DNA of 64,000 nt from Novosphingobium sp. PC22D. GTDB lineage: Bacteria > Pseudomonadota > Alphaproteobacteria > Sphingomonadales > Sphingomonadaceae. Each line of letters starts with the position of its first letter. Positions within the stretch are counted from its first letter, which is position 1. The notes beneath the pieces are model-generated. The model was not told where the DNA came from, made no database searches, and saw only the letters and a program-made list of their open reading frames with translations. Shown piece by piece: positions 1-7,435 of this stretch. Both the position numbers and the translations under genes were made by a program. Location of the stretch: NCBI RefSeq assembly GCF_002556635.1, contig NZ_MWMO01000004.1, forward strand, positions 1-64,000, written 5' to 3'.

Positions 1-8
1 CGTCGTCT

Positions 9-89
9 TCATTCCCGTACCAATCCATCAGCTCGGGAGTAGCTTAGCATCCTGTCCAAGAAACCGGCACCACCTCTGTCGTCTTCCAT
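9..89 (-). CDS. 26-residue small ORF behind the relaxase gene
   Basis: This is a short open frame of 26 codons, beginning MEDDRGGAGFLD, only 10 bases after the relaxase stop codon. What supports it is the translation signal: a Shine-Dalgarno stretch TAGGAGA sits seven bases before the ATG, much better than average for this window. Its TGA overlaps an ATG (bases 12-10) in the ATGA arrangement, so another gene, of which only four codons are visible (MKTT), probably starts here and runs off the left edge. The small ORF could therefore be a leader peptide coupling relaxase and downstream translation. I recognise no family, and it could be fortuitous. Confidence 0.4.
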   Translation of the reverse strand: MEDDRGGAGFLDRMLSYSRADGLVRE

Positions 90-99
90 GTTGGTTCTC

Positions 100-2985
100 C
101 TAAATGCCAATGTCGAAAGCGCGGGTGCGCTCGGGTGTGAGGGTTGCGGTGAGTTCGTTGGCGATGCTGCGTTCGGGTTTTGGATTGATGCCCAGCTCGC
201 GGGATTTGCCTCGCAGCAGACCTTCGACCTGCGGATCGCGCTCCAGCCCTTTCGCCAGATCGGATAGCTTTGCCGACACACGGGCAGCGCCTGCACGGTC
301 GCCTTGCTGTTCAAGCTGCTTGCGTGTCGTGCTCAACCCCTGCCAGTCGCTGACGAAACGCTCGGATCGCAGTGCTGGATCGGTCCGCACAGCGGCTTCG
401 TGCCGCATGGCACGCATAGTTTCCTGGCTGCGACCGCCAGCGGCCTCTGCAATCAGCTCAGGACGCCGCTCCAGCGCCTTGGCGAGATCGGTGACGGCAA
501 GGGGGCGGTTCGCTTCGAGCGCCCTTCCTGCTTTCTCCAGCGCATCCTTCTGGTGCGGGAGGACGGGCAAGCCCTGCGCCTGCATCGTGCCGATATCGCG
601 AAGTGCGCGGGCATAGTATTCGACCGCGCGGCGCTGGTCGTTTTGCGTGATTGCCTGCGCCGGGATTGGCTCTAGTTGACGGGCCTGCGGGCGGAAGTTT
701 CCGAAGATCGATTTGGCCCGTTCGGGAAACTGCCGAACCATCTCCATGACCCGCTCGCGGAAAGTGATGCCGCGCAGTTCGGCGAAAGCCTGCTCGGGTT
801 TGTAATCGCCAGCCATGTCCTTCCCGCGCTCGCGGCTTAGCAATCGGACAAGCTTGGACTGGTCGGCAAAGTCATCGCGCCCATAGTGCAGCGCCAGCCC
901 GTCGCGGTGGCGCGACATGGCGACATAGGCGGAATGGCTGTCCATGCCCGGTGTGGCGAGCAGATAGGCGCGATCAACCGTCATGCCCTGCGCCTTGTGG
1001 ATCGTGGCCGCATAGCCATGATCGATATGGGCGTAATCCTTCGTGTTAAAAGCGACCTCGCGGCCATCGTCTGTGCGCACCGCCATGCGCTGCGCGCTGG
1101 CCTTTGCAACCGTGCCCAGCGTCCCGTTCTTGACGCCAAGCCCGCGTTCGTTGCGCAGGAAGATGATGCGGTCGCCGGATGCAAACTGGCGCTCGCCGCG
1201 TGCCGCCTTGATCGTGACAACTGCGCCCAGCGCACCAGCCTCGCGCAGCTTCTCGCGCGCCATCTGGTTCAGCTTGCGGACCTCGTCATTGGTGTGGGTG
1301 AGGATGATCCGGCTGTCGGCGGGGCTGGCCTGGCGTTCCTGATTCCAGCGCTCGATCAGCACCGTCCGTGCATCCTCGCGCGTGTCAGCGGCATGGACCA
1401 TGTCGCGTTCTTCATAGGTGCGGATTGCTTCGCCGGTTCGGCCCGTGGCGAGGTGCCGGGTCGCATCCTGCTGCCATGCGGAAAGCTGGCGGCGAACTTC
1501 GCTGATCTCGACCCCGCCGTGGCGCTCATGGATCGCCCGGAAGGCTGCGCCTGCCTCGATAGCCTGAAGCTGCTGCTGGTCGCCGACCAGGACCACTTTC
1601 GCTCCGGCCTTTTCGGCATGGGACAGCACGCGCTCCATCTGGCGCGTGCCGACCATGCCCGCTTCGTCGATGACGAGAACGTCACGGGATGTGAGCTGCT
1701 CACGTCCTCTGCCCCACTGATGCTCAAGGCTGGCAATGGTGCGCGATGCGATGCCGGAGCCGTTCTCCAGCCCTTCGGCGGCAATGCCGGAAAGCGCTGC
1801 GCCGCGCACAGTGTAGCCCGCGCTTTCCCAGGCCTCACGTGCCACACCGAGCATCGCGCTCTTGCCGGTTCCGGCGTAGCCGACAACGACTGCAAGTCCC
1901 TTGCTCTTGGTCACATGCTCGAAGGCGAATTTCTGTTCGCCGGAAAGGACCAGGCCGCGCCTTGCAGCGCTGGCGAATGCAGCATTTCGCAGGACATCAT
2001 TGACGCTGTGTTTGGTGTGTTGGGCCCTTGCATCGGCGGCGCGATGCAGGCGCTGTTCGGTCTCGATCATCGACCGCGAAGTGAAACGATCCTGCCCTCG
2101 TCCATCCTTGCCCAAGGAGATCAAATCGGGCGATGCGCGCACGGCATTGTAAGCCGCATCGAACTGCTCCTTTCCGTCGCTATGCCGGTTAACAAAGGCG
2201 GCAAGGTCGCGCCTGGTGAACGTCGCCTGCTGGTGCGTGATCGCATCGAGCGCCAGCGCGGGATTGGCGATGATCCGCTCGCCATTGCGCTGGGCAATGG
2301 CGCGGTGTTCTTCGATCCGTTCGGCCTCCAGTCCGCGTCCGCCAATGCGTGAGGCTGCGGGTCCAATCTTGTCCTGCGGTTCCAGAGCGATGCCCTGCGC
2401 CTCCAGGCTGCGATGATCGATCCGGGCATCGATATCGCGTTCGGAGAGGGCGCGGTTCACATGATCGGCCCAGCGCTCGCGCCATTGCTCGATCAGCGCG
2501 GTTTTGTTCCAGTCGCGGACCTTTGCGCCAAAGCCACCCTTTGTGACCTCTCGCATGGTCAGCATGACATGCGCGTGCGGCTTGGCCTTGCCGTCCTCGC
2601 CAATATCCCAATGGACATTGAGATCGGCGATCATGCCTTTCCCGACGAACTCGGCTTTGACGAACTCGCGCGCCAGCCTGACATTGTCCTTCTTGGACAG
2701 CTCGCGGGGCAAAGCGAACTCGACCTCGCGGGCGAGCTGGGCATCCTTGCGCTTCTCGGCGGCCTCGACCGCATTCCACAATGTGGCCCGGTCGGTGAAG
2801 GCTTCGGGCGCGCCCTTGGGCAGCATCACTTCGGAATGAAGGACGCCTGCCTTGTTGGTGAAATCATGGGTTCGGTCGATGCGTTCGTCGTGCAGCTGTT
2901 CGCCAGCACGATAGGCCGCCGCCGCAACGGCACTGCGTCCGCTCGACCGTCCGATGACCTTTGCGCTGAAGTGAAAGATTGCCAT
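100..2985 (-). CDS. traA: Ti-type conjugative relaxase/helicase TraA (MobA/MobL family)
   Basis: A 961-residue relaxase-helicase that would nick the transfer origin, stay covalently bound to the strand and unwind it during conjugation. The N-terminus MAIFHFSAKVIGR is typical of MobA/MobL relaxases; a Tyr in AAYRAGE is the likely nucleophile, and the metal-binding His pair is in PHAHVMLT (H137, H139). A RecD/TraI-like helicase follows, with Walker A GYAGTGKS near residue 370 and Walker B VLVIDEAG near 440. The frame stays open upstream to 3024, but the start at 2985 gives the canonical N-terminus and leaves the putative oriT outside the gene. It diverges from two traC/traD-like genes, the usual Ti-plasmid layout. 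Ti TraA proteins are somewhat longer (about 1100 residues), but no domain looks broken. Confidence 0.95.
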   Translation of the reverse strand: MAIFHFSAKVIGRSSGRSAVAAAAYRAGEQLHDERIDRTHDFTNKAGVLHSEVMLPKGAPEAFTDRATLWNAVEAAEKRKDAQLAREVEFALPRELSKKDNVRLAREFVKAEFVGKGMIADLNVHWDIGEDGKAKPHAHVMLTMREVTKGGFGAKVRDWNKTALIEQWRERWADHVNRALSERDIDARIDHRSLEAQGIALEPQDKIGPAASRIGGRGLEAERIEEHRAIAQRNGERIIANPALALDAITHQQATFTRRDLAAFVNRHSDGKEQFDAAYNAVRASPDLISLGKDGRGQDRFTSRSMIETEQRLHRAADARAQHTKHSVNDVLRNAAFASAARRGLVLSGEQKFAFEHVTKSKGLAVVVGYAGTGKSAMLGVAREAWESAGYTVRGAALSGIAAEGLENGSGIASRTIASLEHQWGRGREQLTSRDVLVIDEAGMVGTRQMERVLSHAEKAGAKVVLVGDQQQLQAIEAGAAFRAIHERHGGVEISEVRRQLSAWQQDATRHLATGRTGEAIRTYEERDMVHAADTREDARTVLIERWNQERQASPADSRIILTHTNDEVRKLNQMAREKLREAGALGAVVTIKAARGERQFASGDRIIFLRNERGLGVKNGTLGTVAKASAQRMAVRTDDGREVAFNTKDYAHIDHGYAATIHKAQGMTVDRAYLLATPGMDSHSAYVAMSRHRDGLALHYGRDDFADQSKLVRLLSRERGKDMAGDYKPEQAFAELRGITFRERVMEMVRQFPERAKSIFGNFRPQARQLEPIPAQAITQNDQRRAVEYYARALRDIGTMQAQGLPVLPHQKDALEKAGRALEANRPLAVTDLAKALERRPELIAEAAGGRSQETMRAMRHEAAVRTDPALRSERFVSDWQGLSTTRKQLEQQGDRAGAARVSAKLSDLAKGLERDPQVEGLLRGKSRELGINPKPERSIANELTATLTPERTRAFDIGI

Positions 2986-3158
2986 GACGGCAATCCAGTT
3001 ACACCGCAAACGCAACGTCGGCACGACGTATAAGCGCGCCCTCTCATGATAAAATCCTGATCGGGACTAGGCGGTATCACACTGTCCCGGCGACCTTACT
3101 GCATTGGATTACAAGCACGATTATTATCACTCCATCGCACCAACGATGGAGACAACAC
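2986..3158. other. putative origin of transfer (oriT) between traA and traC
   Basis: The gap between the divergent transfer genes contains TAAGCGCGCCCTC at 3031-3043. This differs by one base from the IncQ/Ti-type nic core TAAGTGCGCCCTC, in which cleavage falls after the GCG (here between 3038 and 3039). Immediately before it is a six-base inverted repeat, ACGTCG (3015-3020) and CGACGT (3024-3029), separated by three bases, as expected for relaxase recognition. Position, core and hairpin agree with the MobA/TraA type of relaxase next door. Promoters for both flanking genes must also lie here. The nic position is inferred from related systems. Confidence 0.7.
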
Positions 3159-3464
3159 ATGCGCAAACCCCGCGATTTTGATTCGGAACTGAAGGCACTT
3201 GCCGACAAGGCGAAGCAGTTGAAGGAACGCCGCGTGCGCGACCTCGGCGCGCTGGTCACGGCAACCGGAGCCGACGCGCTCGATGCCGATGTCCTGGCGG
3301 GCGCTCTGCTCGATGCCGCCGCCAACACCGACAAGGCAATCGGGGAGGGCTGGCGCAAGCGCGGCGCAGCCTTCTTTCAGGTCAAGTCACGCGACACTGC
3401 GAGCGGACCTCGCCAGCAGCCGGAAAGCACTATACCGCTCGACAGCGGCGCGGCATCGGCTTGA
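3159..3464 (+). CDS. conjugal transfer protein, TraC/TraD family
   Basis: A 101-residue protein starting MRKPRDFDSELKALADK with a charged helical N-terminal half and the motif WRKRGAAFFQ near residue 65. This pattern is typical of small accessory transfer proteins encoded opposite traA in Ti-like and sphingomonad elements, usually annotated TraC or TraD. They are thought to act as relaxosome accessory proteins at oriT. It is the first gene rightward from the putative oriT, followed 22 bases later by a second such gene. Naming between TraC and TraD is inconsistent in this group, so no symbol is given. The last 20 or so residues look poorly conserved. Confidence 0.8.
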   Translation: MRKPRDFDSELKALADKAKQLKERRVRDLGALVTATGADALDADVLAGALLDAAANTDKAIGEGWRKRGAAFFQVKSRDTASGPRQQPESTIPLDSGAASA

Positions 3465-3486
3465 GGCGGCAAAGGCACGAACCGAC

Positions 3487-3714
3487 ATGCGCGAATGGCA
3501 GGTCAAACGACGCGAACGGACCAAACAACTGATCGAGCTGGGCGGCCTCGTCGCCAAGGCTGATCTGGTCGAGCTGACCGATGATGATCGCGCCGCGCTT
3601 TACGGCGCATTCCTCACAGTCGCCGCCAAGCTGCGCGGGCCGGATGGAGCGCAGGCGCTGGTGCTCTTCCGGCGTAAGGGCAAGCGGGCGTTTGAGGCTG
3701 AACAGGACCTCTGA
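3487..3714 (+). CDS. traD: conjugal transfer protein TraD-like
   Basis: A 75-residue protein starting MREWQVKRRERTKQ and containing IELGGLVAKADLVELTDDDRAALYGAFL, the signature of the Ti TraD family of small basic relaxosome accessory proteins. The frame is open upstream to 3283, but the ATG at 3487 places the conserved core at the N-terminus and avoids overlapping the preceding gene. In Ti plasmids the coupling protein gene traG follows traD; here a defence-type operon follows instead, so either transfer genes were replaced by cargo or the element relies on another coupling protein. Confidence 0.8.
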   Translation: MREWQVKRRERTKQLIELGGLVAKADLVELTDDDRAALYGAFLTVAAKLRGPDGAQALVLFRRKGKRAFEAEQDL

Positions 3715-3820
3715 ACCTAGGGTGTTTCCGCCGTCGAAGTGGCCCAATCGGCTCAAGCATCGCCAATCGCGCTTGCTTCGTTTGTAACTGCGCTATAACC
3801 AGAGCAAGAGAGGGGGAGCC

Positions 3821-4012
3821 GTGGGGCAGGCTAAGTCGCAAATTTCAAACCAAAAAATGGTTCACGTTAGGCTTGAACCGGAGTTGCACCGGCGGCTCCG
3901 CATAGTCGTCGCTTCGGAAGATACCTCGATTCAAGACTGGCTATCTGATGCGGTCGAACGTGCCGTTGAAAAGGCATGGCCTACCATCACGCAAGGGACG
4001 AACAAAAAATGA
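3821..4012 (+). CDS. small ribbon-helix-helix-like protein
   Basis: A 63-residue protein with GTG start behind a strong AGGGGGAG ribosome-binding site. The core MVHVRLEPELHRRLRIVVASEDTS followed by a predicted amphipathic helix fits an Arc/CopG-type ribbon-helix-helix fold: one strand with alternating residues, then two helices. Its TGA overlaps the ATG of the next gene (hsdM) as ATGA, so the two are translationally coupled. Such proteins are usually dimeric DNA-binding autorepressors, so this is a candidate regulator of the restriction-modification operon. It could also be an antitoxin remnant, but no toxin is adjacent. Confidence 0.7.
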   Translation: MGQAKSQISNQKMVHVRLEPELHRRLRIVVASEDTSIQDWLSDAVERAVEKAWPTITQGTNKK

Positions 4013-5979
4013 GTACGGCTGCCTTGCGCGCTCCCAGTAGCGCCCAGATTCCGGTCATCGTTCAGCAGGGCAAAATCCTCGATTTCATCGATGGTCTGAC
4101 CCAACGGAATGAGACCCCAGAAGAGTATGTCAGGCAGGAAATAGCCAAGTCTCTTGTCCGCGAATATGATTACGCGAAAGCCGACATTTCCGTCGAATTC
4201 ACGCTTCGCCTCGGTTCACGAAAGCCGCGCGCTGATCTCGTGATTTTCGATGAAGGTGACGACCACAAGCAAGACCGTGCGAGGGTCATCATCGAATGCA
4301 AATCGCAAAAGGTGAAATCAAGCGATCGCAAGGAAGGTGTCGGCCAGCTTCACGCCTACATGTCAGCTTGCCCGAATGTTCAGTATGGAATGTGGACCAA
4401 CGGTCTGGAACGATACTGCTACCGGCGTGTCGAGAAAGATGGCTCAATATCTTTCGACGAAATTCCGGATATACCTGGCAAGGGATGCAGTGAGGAAGAT
4501 GTTGAGCGCCCTAGGTTCGACCAACTCAAGGCGGCGTCGTCGGACGCGCTGCTGTTCGCGTTTCGGCGCTGCCACAACTATATTGCGGGCAATCAGGGGC
4601 TCCAGAAGCCAGATGCGTTCTGGGAACTCCTGAAGATCATTTTCTGCAAGATTCATGACGAGCGCAGCTCCGATGAAGTTGAATTCTACGCCACCTCGAA
4701 AGAGCGTCACAATCTGAATGGACGCCTCAAGGTCAAGTCGCGGATCGACGCTCTCTATGCTGCGGTGAAAGCCGAATACGACACGATCTTCCGCGAAAAT
4801 GAAGAGATCGAGCTTGAGCCTGCGGTACTGGCCTATATCGTCAGTCAGCTTCAGATGTACTCGCTCCTGGAGAGTGATATTGACGTGAAGGGACGCGCTT
4901 ACGAGGAGATCGTTGGCTCGAACCTTCGCGGTGACCGGGGCGAATTTTTCACTCCGCGCAATATCTGCCAGATGGCGGTCACGATGCTCGATCCAAACGA
5001 GCGCCAACTGATAATGGATCCGGCATGCGGGACTGGGGGCTTCCTCATTACCGCGATGAACTATGTCATTGAGAAGATACGCGCCGCAGAGATTGCCAAG
5101 TGGGGTGAAATCGCACGGGCAGAAGATGCCATTCGTGCACGTGTCCAGCGCTTCGCCGAGAAATTCATCATTGGAATGGACCTGAATCCGAGCCTCGTGA
5201 AGGCATCGAAGATGAATATGGTGATGAACAATGATGGCGCTGGCGGGCTATTCCAGGGTAACTCCCTGAAGGCTCCTGCGACATGGGATGACGTGCTTCG
5301 CGCGCGGAACGTCATGGGCACTGTCGATCTGCTGTTCACGAATCCACCGTTCGGTTCGAAAATTCCAATTGATGATCCTGCCATACTCGAAAAGTACGAA
5401 CTCGGGCATGCGTGGTCATACGACACTGACACCGATGAGTGGTCGATGCGGTCAGATATTCAAAAGTCCCAGCCGCCGGAAATCCTCTTTATCGAACGGT
5501 GCGTGCGGTTGTTAAAGCCGGGGACAGGCCGTTGCGCAATTGTTCTGCCTGACGGGATACTTGGTTCGCCGGGGGCAGGATATGTTCGTGAGTGGCTACT
5601 GCGGAATACTCGAATCCTCGCCAGCATTGACCTTCACCCAGACACTTTCCAGCCCCATGTAAGCGTTCAGACGAGCGTGCTCGTACTCCAGCGGAAGACC
5701 GACGAAGAAATGGCTGTCGAAAAGGCGGCTGGCCGGTTCAATGACTACCAGGTGTTCATGGCGGTAGCAAACCATGTAGGGCATGATAAGCGCGGTAACG
5801 TCACATACGTACGTGATCGATCGGGCAACGAAATTGTTGAAGAATTTGAAGAGCAAACGAAGGATTACGAAGAAGGCAAGCCAATTTACAAGCGCCAACT
5901 GACTCAGCGAAAAGTCGTCGATGATAACACTCTTCAAATTGCTCAGGCATTTCGCGCATGGCTATCCGAGCAAGATTAA
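4009..5979 (+). CDS. hsdM: type I-like N6-adenine DNA methyltransferase with N-terminal nuclease-like domain
   Basis: A 656-residue modification subunit. The C-terminal two thirds are an N6_Mtase domain: GEFFTPRN ahead of motif I DPACGTGGF (337-345, AdoMet binding) and motif IV NPPF (445-448, catalytic). The first 150 or so residues resemble the HsdR N-terminal PD-(D/E)xK domain, with D76 in RADLVIF and E96-C97-K98 in VIIECKSQ as candidate catalytic residues. The start at 4009 is chosen because it overlaps the preceding stop (ATGA). The 3' end overlaps hsdS by 22 bases, so M and S are probably made in a fixed ratio. No separate HsdR gene is present in the window, so the nuclease-like domain may supply cleavage or be structural; the sequence cannot decide. 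Confidence 0.9.
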   Translation: MSTAALRAPSSAQIPVIVQQGKILDFIDGLTQRNETPEEYVRQEIAKSLVREYDYAKADISVEFTLRLGSRKPRADLVIFDEGDDHKQDRARVIIECKSQKVKSSDRKEGVGQLHAYMSACPNVQYGMWTNGLERYCYRRVEKDGSISFDEIPDIPGKGCSEEDVERPRFDQLKAASSDALLFAFRRCHNYIAGNQGLQKPDAFWELLKIIFCKIHDERSSDEVEFYATSKERHNLNGRLKVKSRIDALYAAVKAEYDTIFRENEEIELEPAVLAYIVSQLQMYSLLESDIDVKGRAYEEIVGSNLRGDRGEFFTPRNICQMAVTMLDPNERQLIMDPACGTGGFLITAMNYVIEKIRAAEIAKWGEIARAEDAIRARVQRFAEKFIIGMDLNPSLVKASKMNMVMNNDGAGGLFQGNSLKAPATWDDVLRARNVMGTVDLLFTNPPFGSKIPIDDPAILEKYELGHAWSYDTDTDEWSMRSDIQKSQPPEILFIERCVRLLKPGTGRCAIVLPDGILGSPGAGYVREWLLRNTRILASIDLHPDTFQPHVSVQTSVLVLQRKTDEEMAVEKAAGRFNDYQVFMAVANHVGHDKRGNVTYVRDRSGNEIVEEFEEQTKDYEEGKPIYKRQLTQRKVVDDNTLQIAQAFRAWLSEQD

Positions 5980-7403
5980 CTGCCCCGCGAGAGGTCAGGC
6001 AACAATGGCCGTGGCATGAGGCACAGTCGATCAGCCTCCCGGCGTCACTGCTCTTTGGCGGCGATCGCCGAATGGAAGCTGAGAATTTTTTGGCACCAGG
6101 GTTTGCCGTTCGGCACCGGATCACGTCCAAACCAAATGGCTGGAGCGCCTTCTCGGAGGCTGCAAACGTTTGGCAGCCATCTCGACTGAAGGGCATCCAA
6201 GTATCACCTGATTTTGGAGTGCCGTTCCTAGCTGCGACGCAAGTGTTTGATGTTCGACCGATCCCTCGAAAATGGCTGTCGTTAGATCGTACCGATGACC
6301 ACTCCCAGCGGTTCGTTTCGGAGGGAACGGTGTTGTTGACGTGTTCCGGCAGCGTTGGCCGTGCAACGCTTGCGGATGCCACTGTCTCTAAGATGCTCAT
6401 TTCGCACGATTTGTTGCGGATTGACGCTCGCAAGGACGAAGAAAGAGGCTGGATTTACGCTTATCTTCGGTCGCCAACTGTGAGGGCGATGATGACCTCG
6501 GCGCAGTACGGCCACATGATCAAGCACCTCGAGGTGAGTCATTTGGAAGCGCTTCCGTTCGTTTCCATGCCGAAGGGGGCGGCCAAGACATTTAACGAAG
6601 CCGTTGATCGGATCATTAGGCTGAGAAACCAATCACATGACCTCACGGAAAGAGCTGAGCAACTCTTTGAAGAATCGTTCGGGAAATTCTCTCCAGGTTG
6701 TGACGGTGAAGCTGGCTTCTCCGTAAGCGCTTTAGCTGCACTGACAGGGGAACGACGCAGATTTGAAGCTCAATTTCACAATCCGGCAGTCGGGGAGATT
6801 GTGCAGCACTTGGGAGTGCGCGCTACTGGCTGGAACTCGGTCAGCCAACTTGGCTATTCAGTTTGGCTTCCGACAAGGTTCCGGCGAATAAATGCCGATG
6901 ATGGCATCCCATTTATGGATAGCTCAGTCCTTTTCGAAATTAATCCTGACCTCAAGAAATTCATTCAAGACTCAGATTTTGGCGACCCCTACCGTGGACG
7001 GGTAATGGCTGGATGGTTGCTCTTGGCTCGATCGGGACAAGTCTACGGCATCAACGGTTCGACAATGATCGCCTCAAGCGCTCACGAAGAGAAGATCATA
7101 TCAGATCACGTCATTAGGATCGCGCCCGAATCGCCTCAGTGTCGCGTCGGCTATCTGCATGTAGCTATGTCTCACCCTGAGCTGGGGCGACCGCGCGTAA
7201 AAGCGTTGCCCTATGGATCAAGCATTCCGGAAATTGAGGTGGCAGATGTCGAGCGGCTTCTCATTCCTCGGCTATCAGCGGAAAGGGAAGGCGAGATTGC
7301 TGATTTGGCAGAGGCGGCGGCAGCTGACCGCGATACTGCAGACGCACTTGAAGTGGAGATTGCAAACGAGGCGGACAATATCGTCCGATCATTCATGAAA
7401 TGA
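5958..7403 (+). CDS. hsdS: type I restriction-modification specificity subunit
   Basis: A 481-residue S subunit that would determine the target sequence recognised by HsdM. It has two target-recognition regions (roughly residues 60-215 and 250-430), each followed by a helical spacer: LRNQSHDLTERAEQLFEESF near residue 225 and a second coiled-coil-like stretch near 445-475. The motif VLLTCSGSVGRATLA in the first half and a comparable LLLARSGQVYGING in the second show the internal duplication. The ATG at 5958 lies inside the hsdM end (22-base overlap). Base composition is distinctly more AT-rich than genes right of 13 kb, which suggests acquisition by transfer. Confidence 0.88.
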   Translation: MAIRARLTAPREVRQQWPWHEAQSISLPASLLFGGDRRMEAENFLAPGFAVRHRITSKPNGWSAFSEAANVWQPSRLKGIQVSPDFGVPFLAATQVFDVRPIPRKWLSLDRTDDHSQRFVSEGTVLLTCSGSVGRATLADATVSKMLISHDLLRIDARKDEERGWIYAYLRSPTVRAMMTSAQYGHMIKHLEVSHLEALPFVSMPKGAAKTFNEAVDRIIRLRNQSHDLTERAEQLFEESFGKFSPGCDGEAGFSVSALAALTGERRRFEAQFHNPAVGEIVQHLGVRATGWNSVSQLGYSVWLPTRFRRINADDGIPFMDSSVLFEINPDLKKFIQDSDFGDPYRGRVMAGWLLLARSGQVYGINGSTMIASSAHEEKIISDHVIRIAPESPQCRVGYLHVAMSHPELGRPRVKALPYGSSIPEIEVADVERLLIPRLSAEREGEIADLAEAAAADRDTADALEVEIANEADNIVRSFMK

Positions 7404-7435
7404 TGTGATTGAAGTCGAGAGCTAGGGCAAGAATT

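Noticed and set aside
3283..3486. An N-terminal extension of the TraD-like protein
   Set aside because: It would overlap the preceding gene and those residues are not like the family; the conserved part starts at 3487.
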